From: Escarpia spicata
Lineage: Eukaryota > Annelida > Polychaeta > Sabellida > Siboglinidae
Assembly: GCA_963995525.1 (NCBI GenBank)
Contig: OZ023212.1
Coordinates: forward strand, 7,120,404-7,184,403
DNA: 64,000 bases
Reading direction: 5' to 3'
In this document: positions 49,240 to 60,650 of the stretch, one piece after another
Layout: each line of letters begins with the position of its first letter
Position numbering within the stretch: the stretch's first letter is position 1
Notes under the pieces: model-generated
What the model was told of the DNA's origin: nothing
Database searches by the model: none
What the model saw: the letters and a program-made list of their open reading frames with translations, nothing else
Position numbers and translations under genes: made by a program

Positions 49240-49440
49240 TAGTTGTATTAGGTAAAGGTAATTCGTTAGGACTGCTCAGAGTGCTATACACTTCACCCTT
49301 GGCAGACCTGTTCAAATGAACCCATACTCATACATTTAAATATCCACCACTGTCTACAGCCAGGTACTCATTCATGCAGCTGAGTTAACTGGAGCAATGC
49401 AGAGTGAAAGAACTTGCACAAGGTTTGAAACAGCAGCAAA
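49240..49440 (-). mobile_element. SINE copy, 5'-truncated
   Basis: The minus strand contains CAGTGGTGGATATTTAAATG, a diverged core CATTTGAACAGGTCTGCC, and the tail GAGTGTATAGCACTCTGAGC. It sits immediately upstream of liprin-beta exon 2 in the direction of transcription. Confidence 0.7.
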
Positions 49441-50101
49441 AGATGGAATGCCCACATAAATAACATTTCTTAGGATGGAGACCACTAATAGACCAGCAAA
49501 CCTTAGACAACAACATTCATTAACATACCAAATCCATCACTCCAGATGCAACTACCATTTATATTTTTCCCCAGTACCATTCGCTTTTGAAAGAATTCCC
49601 ACCCCTAAACACACTGTTAGTCTAAACTGCTTGGATGCATTCGAAAAGACTATCCACACATTGACACCCAACAATCTAGACACCACACTTTGCTCTTCTG
49701 TATGTATTCCAGTTATTTGTATTTTATTTGTGTTAAATAAATAAATAAAAAAACCTTTGTACATAAAAGCACTGTTCCTGTTTCGTCCACCAACCACCGC
49801 CTGTACCCTCAGTACATTGAGGGTAGATGGAACCATGGAAGAAGAAAGGATTCAACCCCAGAATCTCTTGATTGTGGGTCCAATATTTTTAGCTACTATG
49901 CCACTGCACTCCACTGTCCTTATCACTAATTTGGTCACAATGAGAATCAAACTATATGCTTTGCATCTTGTGTGCTGAACTTTCATGGGGTCATTTACAA
50001 TCCCACGAAGCATCAGTAACACTTTTATTTTTTTATTCTCCCTACTATTACCCTTTCTAATTGTAAATCGAATTATGATTGTTCCAAATTACATAAACTC
50101 A

Positions 50102-50117
50102 GTGTTTCCCATGGTAT
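50102..50117 (+). mobile_element. Possible hAT-type terminal sequence
   Basis: CAGTGTTTCCCATGGT matches the common hAT-family terminal pattern CAGTGNTTCCC. No partner inverted repeat was found nearby, so this may be a one-ended fragment or chance. The following 100 bases are rich in GCCGCCTCG. Confidence 0.25.
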
Positions 50118-51289
50118 ATGACAAGCGAGGCGGGCTGCCTCACCGTTTTTCTATGCCGCCTCGCCCAAAATATGCTGAAACTGCCGCCTCGTAGCTATTT
50201 CCTGCGCCCATTTTTTTTCATTCTTTCACGATATATTCAGCATCGTTATATTCCTGCAAAATCGCAGACTTGTAGCAACATCGTTTAGTCGCTGTGGGCC
50301 GGTTAGGATTTACCTCTTGGAATTAACTCCATTGGACAACGTGGATGACATCACTTGTCAGTTGTCCAATCACGGAATATTCTCCTACGGTGACACCTTG
50401 CGGAGTTTCGACATGCTAGAAATCTAGACATTCCTGTAACATGGTAACAGGGTTTGGGAGACAAGTGAAACTCTGAGAAAAAAACAAAGAAAACGGTAGC
50501 TGAACTAAGGTGTCTTTTGTACTCCATTTTATTATTATAGTATGTGCCCACATTAAATCAGAATGCTGGTGTAACTGAAGTTGAGTTTGTGGGTTACGAT
50601 GGTGGTGGGAGTAAAAACCGTGCAGGCTGATAACATTACGGGCCTATGTCACTAGTCGGCACTTGTATCAAGTCCGGACCCTTTTGAAGCCCAAATAGCG
50701 ACCCTGTTTGCGCAAGTCTCCGCCACTACGGCCGTGCATTACCGCACAGCGTATGTTGATACAAATCGGGGCGCTATTTATGCCTCAAATGGACGTAAGA
50801 CGCAATATTCTTAACGATAAGTATGCCTAGGATAATGGTGAATGATGGAACTATCTCACTTAGGTATGAAAGTTAGGCAAAACTCAAGTTATAATGGCAA
50901 AATCGACGTGGGTCAAGATTCGACACAAGTGCCCACAAATCTATTCAACTAATGTTCCATGCCGTTTTTTTAAACAAAATAAGGAATGTGATTCGTAAGA
51001 TATCTTTGTGCTAAATATATAATACATATTCCGACAAAGTTGTACAAACAAACTTTTGGGAAAGTTGATTCCAGTGAAGTACTTACGAATATAAACCATT
51101 GAAGTTCACATCTCATAAAAGATGCCTATTGCCCCAAACCGTGGATACTAACGGGCTATCAATAACTTGGGCTAGACAATGACATGTTTGCACAGAAATT
51201 TGATACACTAAACAACTTATACTGTTTTTTATAAAAAAGGACACAATTTGAGATTTAATTTCATTTAAAGGTGATGATGAAAAAGTCTT

Positions 51290-51430
51290 CAGATGATACC
51301 ATTGGATGCTTCCCAGAGAAGTCGAGATGGTGTTCAACTGAACAGGTCTGCCAGGGAGTAAAGTGTGAAGCGCTGTGAGCAGTCCTGAGGACTGGATACT
51401 GCGCTATATAGGAACTTACCTTTTACATTT
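51290..51430 (+). mobile_element. SINE copy, 3' half
   Basis: It shows the best-preserved tail of the family: AGAAGTCGAGATGGTGTTCA, CTGAACAGGTCTGCCAGGG, GTGAAGCGCTGTGAGCAGTC and the terminus GCGCTATATAGGAACTTACC. The tRNA head is absent. It is in opposite orientation to the other large copies. Confidence 0.75.
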
Positions 51431-51914
51431 TTATTTACTCTATCTGCGAGGTAACAAGGCCTAGGGTTAGGGCAAAAAAACATAACCACAACCAAGTACC
51501 AGTGGTCAAGTGGAAACCACACCTCAACTGAGTACCAGTGGTAAAGTGGCAACCACACGTCAACACAATGAAACAGTCATGATTACTGACTTTTATCAAT
51601 CATGATTACTACATTTACAAGTAGTGTCTTGTTGTTTTATATCTTCCCCTCTATACTCAAGAATAAAAGATTAAAACATACATCAGAATGCACCATATTG
51701 AAGCTAGTTTAAAAAAAATGATGTACTGGTGTCATTTCATCTTGTATAGTGCTGGTCCTGCATTATATAATAACAAATAATAAGAATTATTTGATGCACC
51801 ATCTTCAGTGGGTAATAACTGCATTTACAAATTAAAAAGTTAATAACAAAAATGAACTGCTTAAAAAGTCAAATTAATGTTATTAAAAAAGTTAATTAAA
51901 GATATAAAAGCAGT

Positions 51915-52070
51915 GGTGCCCATCTAGACAACGTACTCGTGGTGCCCATCTAGACAACGTACTCGTGGTGCCCATCTAGACAACGTACTCGTGGTGCCCA
52001 TCTAGACAACGTACTCGTGGTGCCCATCTAGACAACGTACTCGTGGTGCCCATCTAGACAACGTACTCGT
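51915..52070. repeat. 26-bp tandem repeat, exactly six units
   Basis: The unit is GGTGCCCATCTAGACAACGT plus ACTCGT. The six copies appear identical, implying recent expansion. Confidence 0.95.
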
Positions 52071-53518
52071 GGTACTTTGCTCCTTTATCAGAGCAAATGT
52101 TTTGGCAGCAGCTAATGCAGGACCCACGATACAACTAGTGCTGGGTGAGTTAGAGTTAGTGAATCCATGACAAGTTACATATTTAACACGTGTGGTATGT
52201 GTGTGACCTTTTACATCTCCTCGCTTAGACACCAGGTAGTATTTCTTTTACTGTCTCTTAACGGCTCTTTTAATATCCAAAAGATACAAGCAATGCAGTG
52301 TTAAATGGCAACAGGTCCTCCCTATTGATAGGCTGACAACTTACTACACCCAATATTGAAACTAAGGTAACCGGAAAAGGTTGGACAGTAAAAATGCAAT
52401 TTAAGCAATTTCCTGTGGTAATGTTTAACAAAATTTAACAAGATTGCCATCCAGACTCTAGATGGCAGGTGGACAAGGAAGCCTTTTTGCTTATCGAGAG
52501 TCCAATACTTTTTATCTACGTGTATCCCGCCCTTTTAAGGTATGTCAATTTTATTTTAAAACATATTCACGCTACTAGCACCAACACAATCAGGAGATAA
52601 TCTGTTCCATTAATTTACAGTCCTTTGTGAAAATGAGAACTTTCTTGTTGAAATGTAACTGAATCAATCTTGGTTAAACGCCACCCTGATTATGTGAGTG
52701 CATAAACATATGAGTGACCATGTCATGGGTCTATGGACTTTTCAACTAGTACCTGCGTAAAACCCTTATTTTATGCAAAAACAATTACATTTACTATATA
52801 AAAATAAGGTAAAAACAACAAGTATTAGTTTCAGCAGCTGGTGCAAGAATTAGGTGACATGTCACGGAGCAGCTTCCGTCTAAGAAATGTGACACAATTT
52901 TGTGACTTGATCCTATATACCTATATTTAGTAATTCCATAGCATCATCTGGCATGTGATCAATTTAGCCTCGTGTAGTGAATATGTGGGCAAATGCACGC
53001 ATGATTGAACATGTTTGATTGATCACACACACATGATAGATGCAACAGCTACGTACTAGTGATGCTTGCTCATATGACATTTGGCATACATTTTTTCATG
53101 TTGCGGATGACAGCTTTATAGATTGGCAACGTCAGTATGACGTGTTGAACCAAGATGATACAAACAGTGTAGACTTCACTGCTTCAGCACAGGACAACCT
53201 TTAATTGATCTAAACAAATATGTACTTCCAATTGTATTCAAGTGCCAATTTCCACTTTTCCTGCAGCAACCGAATACCGAGTGAACAACTGGCTTACAGC
53301 CAGATCTAGACAGGACCCATATGGGCAACACTGCCTGCATACACCTGGTACACCCACAGTTGAAGTCAGCATGTAGTGAAAGTCTACATAACTCTCCCTC
53401 CATCGGTTTCTACCATGTTCCCCCTTGTCCCTTCTCTTTGATCCTCCCAATCTTTCTCCCATTATTTATAATTTTATCTCCCCTCTCTATATTGTTCTCT
53501 GCTTTGTCTCTCCCCTAG

Positions 53519-54983
53519 CTCCCCTTGTTCTCCCACAGCTACTATCTACCTCACCTCTCGTTCTCCCACAGCTACTCTCTATCTCACCTCTCGTTCTCCC
53601 ACAACTACTCTCTATCTCACCTCTCGTTCTCCCACAGCTACTCTCTATCTCACCTCTCATTCTCCCACAACTACTCTCTATCTCACCTCTCATTCTCCCA
53701 CAGCTACTCTCTATCTCCCCTCTCATTCTCCCACAGCTACTCTCTATCTCACCTCTCGTTCTCCCACAGCTACCCTCTATCTCACCTCTCGTTCTCCCAC
53801 AGCTACTCTCTATCTCCCCTCTCGTTCTCCCACAGCTACCCTCTATCTCCCCTCTCGTTCTCCCACAGCTACTCTCTATCTCACCTCTCATTCTCCCACA
53901 GCTACTCTCTATCTCCCCTCTCGTTCTCCCACAGCTACTCTCTATCTCACCTCTCATTCTCCCACAGCTACTCTCTATCTCACCTCTCGTTCTCCCACAG
54001 CTACTCTCTATCTTCCCTCTCGTTCTCCCACAGCTACTCTCTATCTCACCTCTCGTTCTCCCACAGCTACTCTCTATCTCACCTCTCGTTCTCCCACAGC
54101 TACTCTCTATCTCACCTCTCGTTCTCCCACAGCTACTCTCTATCTCCCCTCTCGTTCTCCCACAGCTACTCTCTATCTCACCTCTCGTTCTCCCACAGCT
54201 ACTCTCTATCTCACCTCTCGTTCTCCCACAGCTACTCTCTATCTCCCCTCTCGTTCTCCCACAGCTACTCTCTATCTCACCTCTCGTTCTCCCACAGCTA
54301 CTCTCTATCTCACCTCTCGTTCTCCCACAGCTACTCTCTATCTCACCTCTCGTTCTCCCACAGCTACTCTCTATCTCACCTCTCGTTCTCCCACAGCTAC
54401 TCTCTATCTCACCTCTCGTTCTCCCACAGCTACTCTCTATCTCCCCTCTCGTTCTCCCACAGCTACTCTCCATCTCACCTCTCGTTCTCCCACAGCTACC
54501 CTTAATCTCCCTTCTCGTTCTGCCACAGCTACTCTCTATCTCCCCTCTCGTTCTGCCACAGCTACTCTCTATCTCCCCTCTCGTTCTCCTACAGCTACTC
54601 TCTATCTCCCCTCTCGTTCTCCCACAGCTACTCTCTATCTCACCTCTTGTTCTCCCACAGCTACTCTCTATCTCACCTCTCATTCTCCCACAGCTACTCT
54701 CTATCTCACCTCTCGTTCTCCCACAGCTACCCTCTATCTCACCTCTCATTCTCCCACAGCTACTCTCTATCTCACCTCTCATTCTCCCACAGCTACTCTC
54801 TATCTCACCTCTCGTTCTCCCACAGCTACTCTCTATCTCACCTCTCATTCTCCCACAGCTACTCTCTATCTCACCTCTCATTCTCTCACAGCTACCCTCT
54901 ATCTCACCTCTCGTTCTCTCACAGCTACCCTCTATCTCACCTCTCGTTCTCTCACAGCTACCCTCTATCTCACCTCTCGTTCT
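53519..54983. repeat. 33-bp polypyrimidine minisatellite, about 44 units
   Basis: The plus-strand unit is CTCTATCTCACCTCTCGTTC plus TCCCACAGCTA and CT. Main variants are CTCGTTC/CTCATTC, ATCTCACC/ATCTCCCC and CTACTC/CTACCC. The tract, with its CT-rich flanks to about 55190, is almost purely pyrimidine on the plus strand and purine on the liprin-beta sense strand. The period is divisible by three and stop-free, producing ORFs of 600, 326 and 464 residues that I do not accept as genes. Confidence 0.95.
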
Positions 54984-55247
54984 CTTCTCTTCCTACTCTG
55001 TTGTTCCACTTATCTCTTCTACTCTTTTCCCCCTCTTACGTTACCTCCGTCTCCCTCTTTCTCCTTCTCCCCCTCTCTCTACCTCTTGTTCCCATATCTC
55101 TCTTTCTCTCTCCACCCCCTTTCTTTCTCTCTCTCTTTCTCTTACACCCCTCTCTCTCCTCTCTCTCTCCTTTCTTCATTCTTCATCAATAAAAGTTCAC
55201 AGAATTTATAACACTGTACATCTATAACTGAATCAGAATTAATAATT

Positions 55248-55343
55248 TCAAGTTAATGATGGCACATTGATACATAATGTCAAGTTAATGATGGCACATT
55301 GATACATAATGTCAAGTTAATGATGGCACATTGATACATAATG
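55248..55343. repeat. 32-bp tandem repeat, three units
   Basis: TCAAGTTAATGATGGCACAT plus TGATACATAATG is repeated three times with no visible change. Confidence 0.93.
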
Positions 55344-57511
55344 TTGTGTCTACAAGTCACATTCTTATGTTTCTGCAAAATATCTAAACTATAAAAAAAA
55401 ACCTACAATTGTAAAAAAGCTACCTTGGTAGACAAGTTTTTTTTACAAATGACATGAGCTAAGTAACAATTTAGCCCAGCATGGCGTCGTCTCCAACTAA
55501 AAATATCTTAATCAGGCATTCTCTTTGATCAGTCTCTGCAACATTCCTAGAAAAGTCACCATTGTCCCAGTGGATGCCCTATGACATACCTTTACCTTCC
55601 AAGCTCCTGAAATGTGCCAAGGCAGCGGAATACATTGTAGTCATCTCAGTAAGTCTACTGTTCGTTACATCTTCACCGGGCAGCGTTCTCACTCCACCTA
55701 TCCCGACACACTGGTAGCGCTACCTACTTTCCTTCTAACACACCTGGTACGGTGCATTACCACGGCAACAGGAGAAACGGTGCCACACTTTGCCCTGTCA
55801 TGCTGGCAACTGCCTCGAGCTAGTATTAGTGAACCACTACGGGTTGGCCGCTTTCACCCTACTGGTGGAAGACAGGGAAGTGGCTGTAGAACACATTCCA
55901 GCACCTGTAGGCCCACAGTGCACACTTCCACCCAGCCAGGGCGAGTCAATACCATGTGTTTACAAAGAGGGCTCTGCCCAACACAAAAACACTTGAGAAG
56001 GCCATTTTGCACTAGTTACTATCGTGAAGTGTTAAATCTATACTGACAGCTCAAAGTTGATGGACAGAAGTGAAAACAAATAATGCAGAATGCATTTAAG
56101 TAAGGTTTACAATTAACATACGATTACTGTTGCCATGACAACATCTATTAATACTAACTGAGCAGTGCTGTTGGATATGTTATTCTTTTAATTGCATGTT
56201 CTATTTGTTTCGTTCCCACACCCTTGGTATAACTGGGGAATAAAATAATGTACTGTTGAAGGAAAATTAGCCACTTATTATATAATTATGTGATTATGAT
56301 GTTTATGTATTACCTAAATGTACAGCCTCTGTATTGCAATTCATTTCACATAATAACTTTTAATCACTCATCATCGCCATCACTAGATTTCGAAAATAAT
56401 ATATACCTCCAGAACAGTTTTTTTACACAGCAGTGTTTTTAATCCTATATATGAAGCTTTCTATTCACGGTTTTCTTGAATTGCTTCATGGTTTGATTGT
56501 GTGCATGCAATACTTACTTCATGATAGAATTATTTTTTATTAAAATTACCAATTTATAATGATAAAACTAGAAGTTTAATATTACAGTACTATTTTAACT
56601 AGTACAGATTACTTTTCTGTTAATAACGTGTTAACTCAATACAATTATATCTGTTGTATAAATAAACTAACATCAACATAAAATAGCAAAAAAGGTATAG
56701 ATGTAAACTGAAAAGAGATCTGAAAAATATTATTAAACATATCACAGCTATTCAGTGATGTACTAGTAAAATGCAGAACACCGTTAAATGAGTCCATGAC
56801 TAAATGTCTATAGATCAGGTTCATGATATTTTAATTATTAAATATAATTGTACTTTGATATCATGAGTATAATAAAATCCAAAACACTAGTTTTGTTAAT
56901 TGACTAATAACCTGTTGCAGTGTTAAGTCAACTGGAAATTTTACATATTTGTTAACATAATGTTTCAAATAGACTGTATTTACCTTATTTTTATGACTAA
57001 TGCATAACCACTAAACTATTTGATAGCAGATAAGTCTACAAACAAAAGTGTGACATCTGATAAGAGAACATTGAACACACATTTTAAGATGTAATAAATA
57101 TATAATATTAATATATATATGTTTAACTTGAATGGAAATTTTACTTGTAAAATAACTTATTTCATTAGCCAAATCTAAATATATATATATTAGTAAGAGT
57201 AAGAGCATTACCCAGCCTTGAAATGGTGAACAATGATTTATATAACATAAATAATGAAGAACAACAATGTCAAAATAATTCATCTTCTAGTCAGTTACTT
57301 TATCTAAGGTGAATTGTAAATAAATATAACCCACTAACAATCATCAACAACAATAAAATTATACTCTGTATACATTTTAATTGTTGGAACAGTGCTAGAC
57401 TATTACGTGACTCAGAGATTTATCCAAATACCAAAATTTTAATGTTTTGGGAAACACTAATTATTATATATAATACAAGACAAAGCCAAAACTAGAGCCC
57501 TTTCAATCATT

Positions 57512-57662
57512 ATACATGCAAATTAGTTCTTTTTAAAATATCCAATACGTGAATTTACCTTGTAGAGGCTTTCATTGATGTGACACACCTACTTCATCAG
57601 TACATGTAACGTATGATGGAAATTCACGTACTGGATATGTTTAAAGAACTAACTTGCGTAGA
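57512..57662. mobile_element. Foldback MITE, family copy 1
   Basis: Inverted arms of about 44 bases: AGTTCTTTTTAAAATATCCA then ATACGTGAATTT on the left, AAATTCACGTACTGGATATG then TTTAAAGAACT on the right, extending outward through GCAAATT and AACTTGC. A second member with the same termini lies at 62878-63138. Confidence 0.75.
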
Positions 57663-57875
57663 AATGAACTATCCTGAACAATGTTCAGCAATCTTTTAAT
57701 AATTTCTTTTCAATATACGTTATGATATAAGTAGTGAGTCATTCTGTTATCAACACAAACCGGGTGGATCTGAAGCCATGATCACATTAGTGTTCTTTTC
57801 TTAAAGTTACCTAAGTTTTATTATAACCAATTAATTTCAATTTACTGCTTTCCTTCACAAGCAAGCCAGAAATAG

Positions 57876-57892
57876 TGCTGCCACCTAGTGTA
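57876..57892 (-). promoter_or_regulatory. CTCF-like motif
   Basis: The minus strand reads ACACTAGGTGGCAGCA, which matches the CTCF consensus CCASYAGRKGGCRSY except at the first base. Confidence 0.4.
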
Positions 57893-58257
57893 AACATGAT
57901 GTCTGCTGCCCCAGCCCTGCTGCTGATTACGTCAGTGCCAGCCAGCAGTACCCCCTGGCTGATCGCTTTGTGAAACTCTGAATTTAAGCTCAGCCTATGC
58001 AATCGCTCACTAGATCAGTAAATCTACGCAGATCAGGTGGTCATAATAAAACCAATTTCAACCAACCTTGGCTCATGTTACATGCAATGTTTAGGAAGTA
58101 GAAGCAATTATTCGAATACACAATACCGCTCAGCTGCTCGTGCTAATGGGCGAACGGGTCATTATATATTGGGATTGCCAGGAGTCATTTATCCGGCTTT
58201 AAAAACAGCTCTGGCTTTCGAGGATGCCTAGGATCAGCATTCAACATGACTGTGTGC

Positions 58258-58335
58258 TCTGGACAAGGGGTGAAGTGTAAACTGCCTTAAATGGCCCTGA
58301 GCCATGGATATCATGCTATTTAAAAACATCTTTAG
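58258..58335 (+). mobile_element. SINE tail scrap
   Basis: GGGGTGAAGTGTAAACTGCC and TGGATATCATGCTATTTAAA resemble the 3' tail of the SINE family in plus orientation, heavily diverged. Confidence 0.35.
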
Positions 58336-58840
58336 GGCTCAGCACACTGTCAGTTTTCCCATTGGCGACCATGTTAATGTTGTGTGTGATTATAAGAAAA
58401 CGTGACCTATAAAGTTTCTTAAACTTCCCACCTGCTGTTATTATCATCTCATTGACATGCGGGTCGATTTTAGTCAAAATCTAATATCTCTAGCTCTTGC
58501 AAAATGCCTGTATGTATGACACCCGTCAATATTTACAAATGCATGCAGGCAGTAATCCGGCTAAAGTGTCAACTAGCCAAATTGCTGCCAGATACCCTTC
58601 CGCTTAGTAAAATCAGCTAAAAAGACACCATTTTACTGTCAACAGCTGCTACAATCACATCTAGAAATCTGACTACTCAAATGCACTTATGTCAGAGCAA
58701 GTGAACATTGTAAAAAATCATTTCTCAAAAATATAATGCACTTTGTTTCGTCTGTAATCAAGCAGGAAGTCCAACAGTGTGCTGACCCCAAAAACACCTT
58801 TACCCTTGTACCAAGTTATAAAAAAATCACAAAACAATGT

Positions 58841-58854
58841 TGCCACCTAGTGGA
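58841..58854 (-). promoter_or_regulatory. CTCF-like motif beside the start-codon exon
   Basis: The minus strand reads TCCACTAGGTGGCA, a full match to the CTCF core CCASYAGRKGGC, about 40 bases inside intron 1 from the exon 1 donor. Binding is not shown by sequence alone. Confidence 0.45.
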
Positions 58855-58890
58855 CTAACTACCACCAATGATACAAGTGGTGCCACCTAC

Positions 58891-59042
58891 CAGCCAGCAA
58901 ACCATCCATCTGCTTGAGTGCCTGGGCCAGCATTTCACTGGCGTCCAAGCGTGGACAGGTCCATTCAAACGTGTCAAGAGAGTCCATTGTGAGATGGCGA
59001 GTTTAGTGCTCAACAGGAAGGTATCAATGCTGCATGTGACAT
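58891..59042 (-). CDS. PPFIBP1: Liprin-beta exon 1: 5'UTR end and start codon
   Basis: The exon begins after a good acceptor (TTTCCTTGTTACAG, ending at 59043). The main ATG is at 58987 and an in-frame TAA lies upstream of it within the exon, so the start is well bounded. The 97 coding bases contain DASEMLAQALKQMDGLLAG, nearly identical to the N-terminus of vertebrate liprin-beta (DASDMLAAALEQMDGIIAG). The donor is G|GTAGGT at 58890, leaving phase 1. The 55 bases before the ATG hold a 10-codon upstream ORF that starts on the first base of the exon and is out of frame with the main ORF. At least one further non-coding exon must lie upstream; I could not place it. Confidence 0.9.
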
Positions 59043-60596
59043 CTGTAACAAGGAAATTTACGCATGAGGAAGTTCTACATGTAGTGTGTGCAGTTAATTC
59101 ACAACAGTTGCACTCATGCATGAAGCTACTGCCTTACAGTCAATTAGCAAATTTAACTGGCAGGAAATGTCATGTGCTGTACAGGAATCTGGTGGCTAAG
59201 TGTTTTGGGTTTTTTATATTGAAACATTAGTCACCCTTCCAACTAAGTGACACAAGAGAGGCACGCCCTTTTTGATCTATTGGAAATACTCTGTATATGG
59301 AACTCAAAATATCACCAATCATTAAAACACTGCATATAGATATAATGGTCACTATGTATTCTCTTTGCTTTGCTTCTTTACATTTATTCCGTGCTCCTGG
59401 ACTTACCGAGGAGTGCGTTGGGCACAAATGTATACAGAATATGTTGAGAACAACAAAACATGTTACAGCTGTCCACTGCATGAAAATTATGAATGACAAA
59501 AATACATTGAAATGTTATCCACATCAAAAATTCTACTCTTTCACCCATCTATATATTCATATATATTCTTTCACAAATCTATCAATATATCTAGAACTAT
59601 CGATATAGGTCTAATCTTTCATCCATCTTCTATCAATAAATTACATTAGTCCCATCCACACTCATGCGTGGTATTGCACGCACGCATGCTTGCATGATAA
59701 CACAATGTACAATTTGGCCAATGGCCAACACAGCTGCTCTTTATCTTACCAAAAAACACTGAATACCTGGTAACTGGAAACAATTGGCACACCTGTAATG
59801 TAAAACTAATTTAGGGCAGTTGTTTAAAGATTCCCTGCCCAGTTCTTGTGCCTTGTAATAATAGTGCTGGCCTAAACATCCCCTCTAAACTGTTAATTTT
59901 GAGAAACTCCATACAATACCCATGCTACCTGAAAAACCTTATCTATCTATTCTGATATTCATTTCATGGCTGCAGTTAATTATAAACAAAACTGTTTTGC
60001 TACTCAATGGTACATGATCCCTGAAATAAACTTTTAATTTTGCTCATGTCTATCAGTCTGCCATCAACACACTGCCTGTGGTTGTAACTGAACCTGGTTT
60101 CACAGAGATGGGTGGAGTGATGGAGTTGTGGGGAACAATGTGTCACCACATCACTGTACACGGCTGAACATGATACCCTCCCAAATACCCCACAACCACC
60201 CCGCACCCTTATAAGGTATGCCTAAACACCAACCACTCTGAGCCATGTTCACTAGCAACATACCACTCCAATATAGAAAGCAAGGTCTATCTAGAGTTTT
60301 TCTTCGACAATCCTAAATTTGTTATGTTCTGTAATGATCACAAACACTCCCACCCAGTGTTATAAATGACTACCGGTTTGGGGCATGAGGACAATCAACT
60401 TTTCAGTCAGGCTTGCAAGTTTCAAACAGTCCTGGCCTGCATGACTGCAATCTTTTGGCAAATACTGAAATCATTCTTCAAAAACTAACAATGTAAAATA
60501 TTGTTTACTTTTTATGTTAATATGTGGTCCACCAACTTTTGAGCAGGACCACAATCATTACAAAGTTGAATGTCCTGCTGACCAACAACCAACAAG

Positions 60597-60650
60597 TAGA
60601 CCTGTTCAATCGAACACTATCTCAACTCTGGGATACTGTTACTCAAAAGG
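60597..60650 (-). mobile_element. SINE core scrap
   Basis: The minus strand carries GAGATAGTGTTCGATTGAAC followed by AGGTCT, the conserved core of the SINE family, with nothing recognisable on either side. Confidence 0.6.

Larger units (their letters stand above)
49225..58890. other. Intron 1
   Basis: About 9.7 kb. It contains two SINE copies (49240-49440 minus, 51290-51430 plus), a hAT-like TIR scrap (50102-50117), the 26-bp array (51915-52070), the 33-bp polypyrimidine minisatellite (53519-54983), a 32-bp triplication (55248-55343), a GC-richer unexplained patch (55600-56010), a foldback MITE (57512-57662), a SINE scrap (58258-58335) and CTCF-like motifs near 57880 and 58845. I see nothing I can name in 52100-53380 or 56100-57500; both are AT-rich. 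Confidence 0.7.
1..59042 (-). other. PPFIBP1: Liprin-beta gene (5' and central part, ten exons, continues past left edge)
   Basis: The gene encodes a liprin-beta scaffold protein. In known family members an N-terminal coiled-coil region mediates self-association and three C-terminal SAM domains bind liprin-alpha at synapses, focal adhesions and cortical microtubule sites. I assembled ten exons by eye from minus-strand peptide similarity plus AG/GT splice signals. Every junction keeps phase (exon coding lengths 97, 257, 228, 132, 112, 60, 62, 85, 143 and at least 291 nt). The peptides align in order with vertebrate liprin-beta-1 from its first residues to the Ser/Pro-rich linker. The SAM domains are not in the window. 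Introns range from about 0.4 to 19.8 kb. PPFIBP1 is used as the family symbol; invertebrates typically have one gene equivalent to vertebrate PPFIBP1 and PPFIBP2. Confidence 0.93.

Noticed and set aside
53425..55227. ORFs of 600, 464 and 326 residues in the 33-bp array
   Set aside because: Same reason: the period is divisible by three with no stop in the unit, and the sequence is low complexity. The flanks are plain CT-rich DNA.
59400..59440. Minus-strand donor-like GTAAGT near 59408 as an upstream exon of liprin-beta
   Set aside because: No supporting acceptor, start site or conserved sequence; a single GTAAGT is expected by chance.
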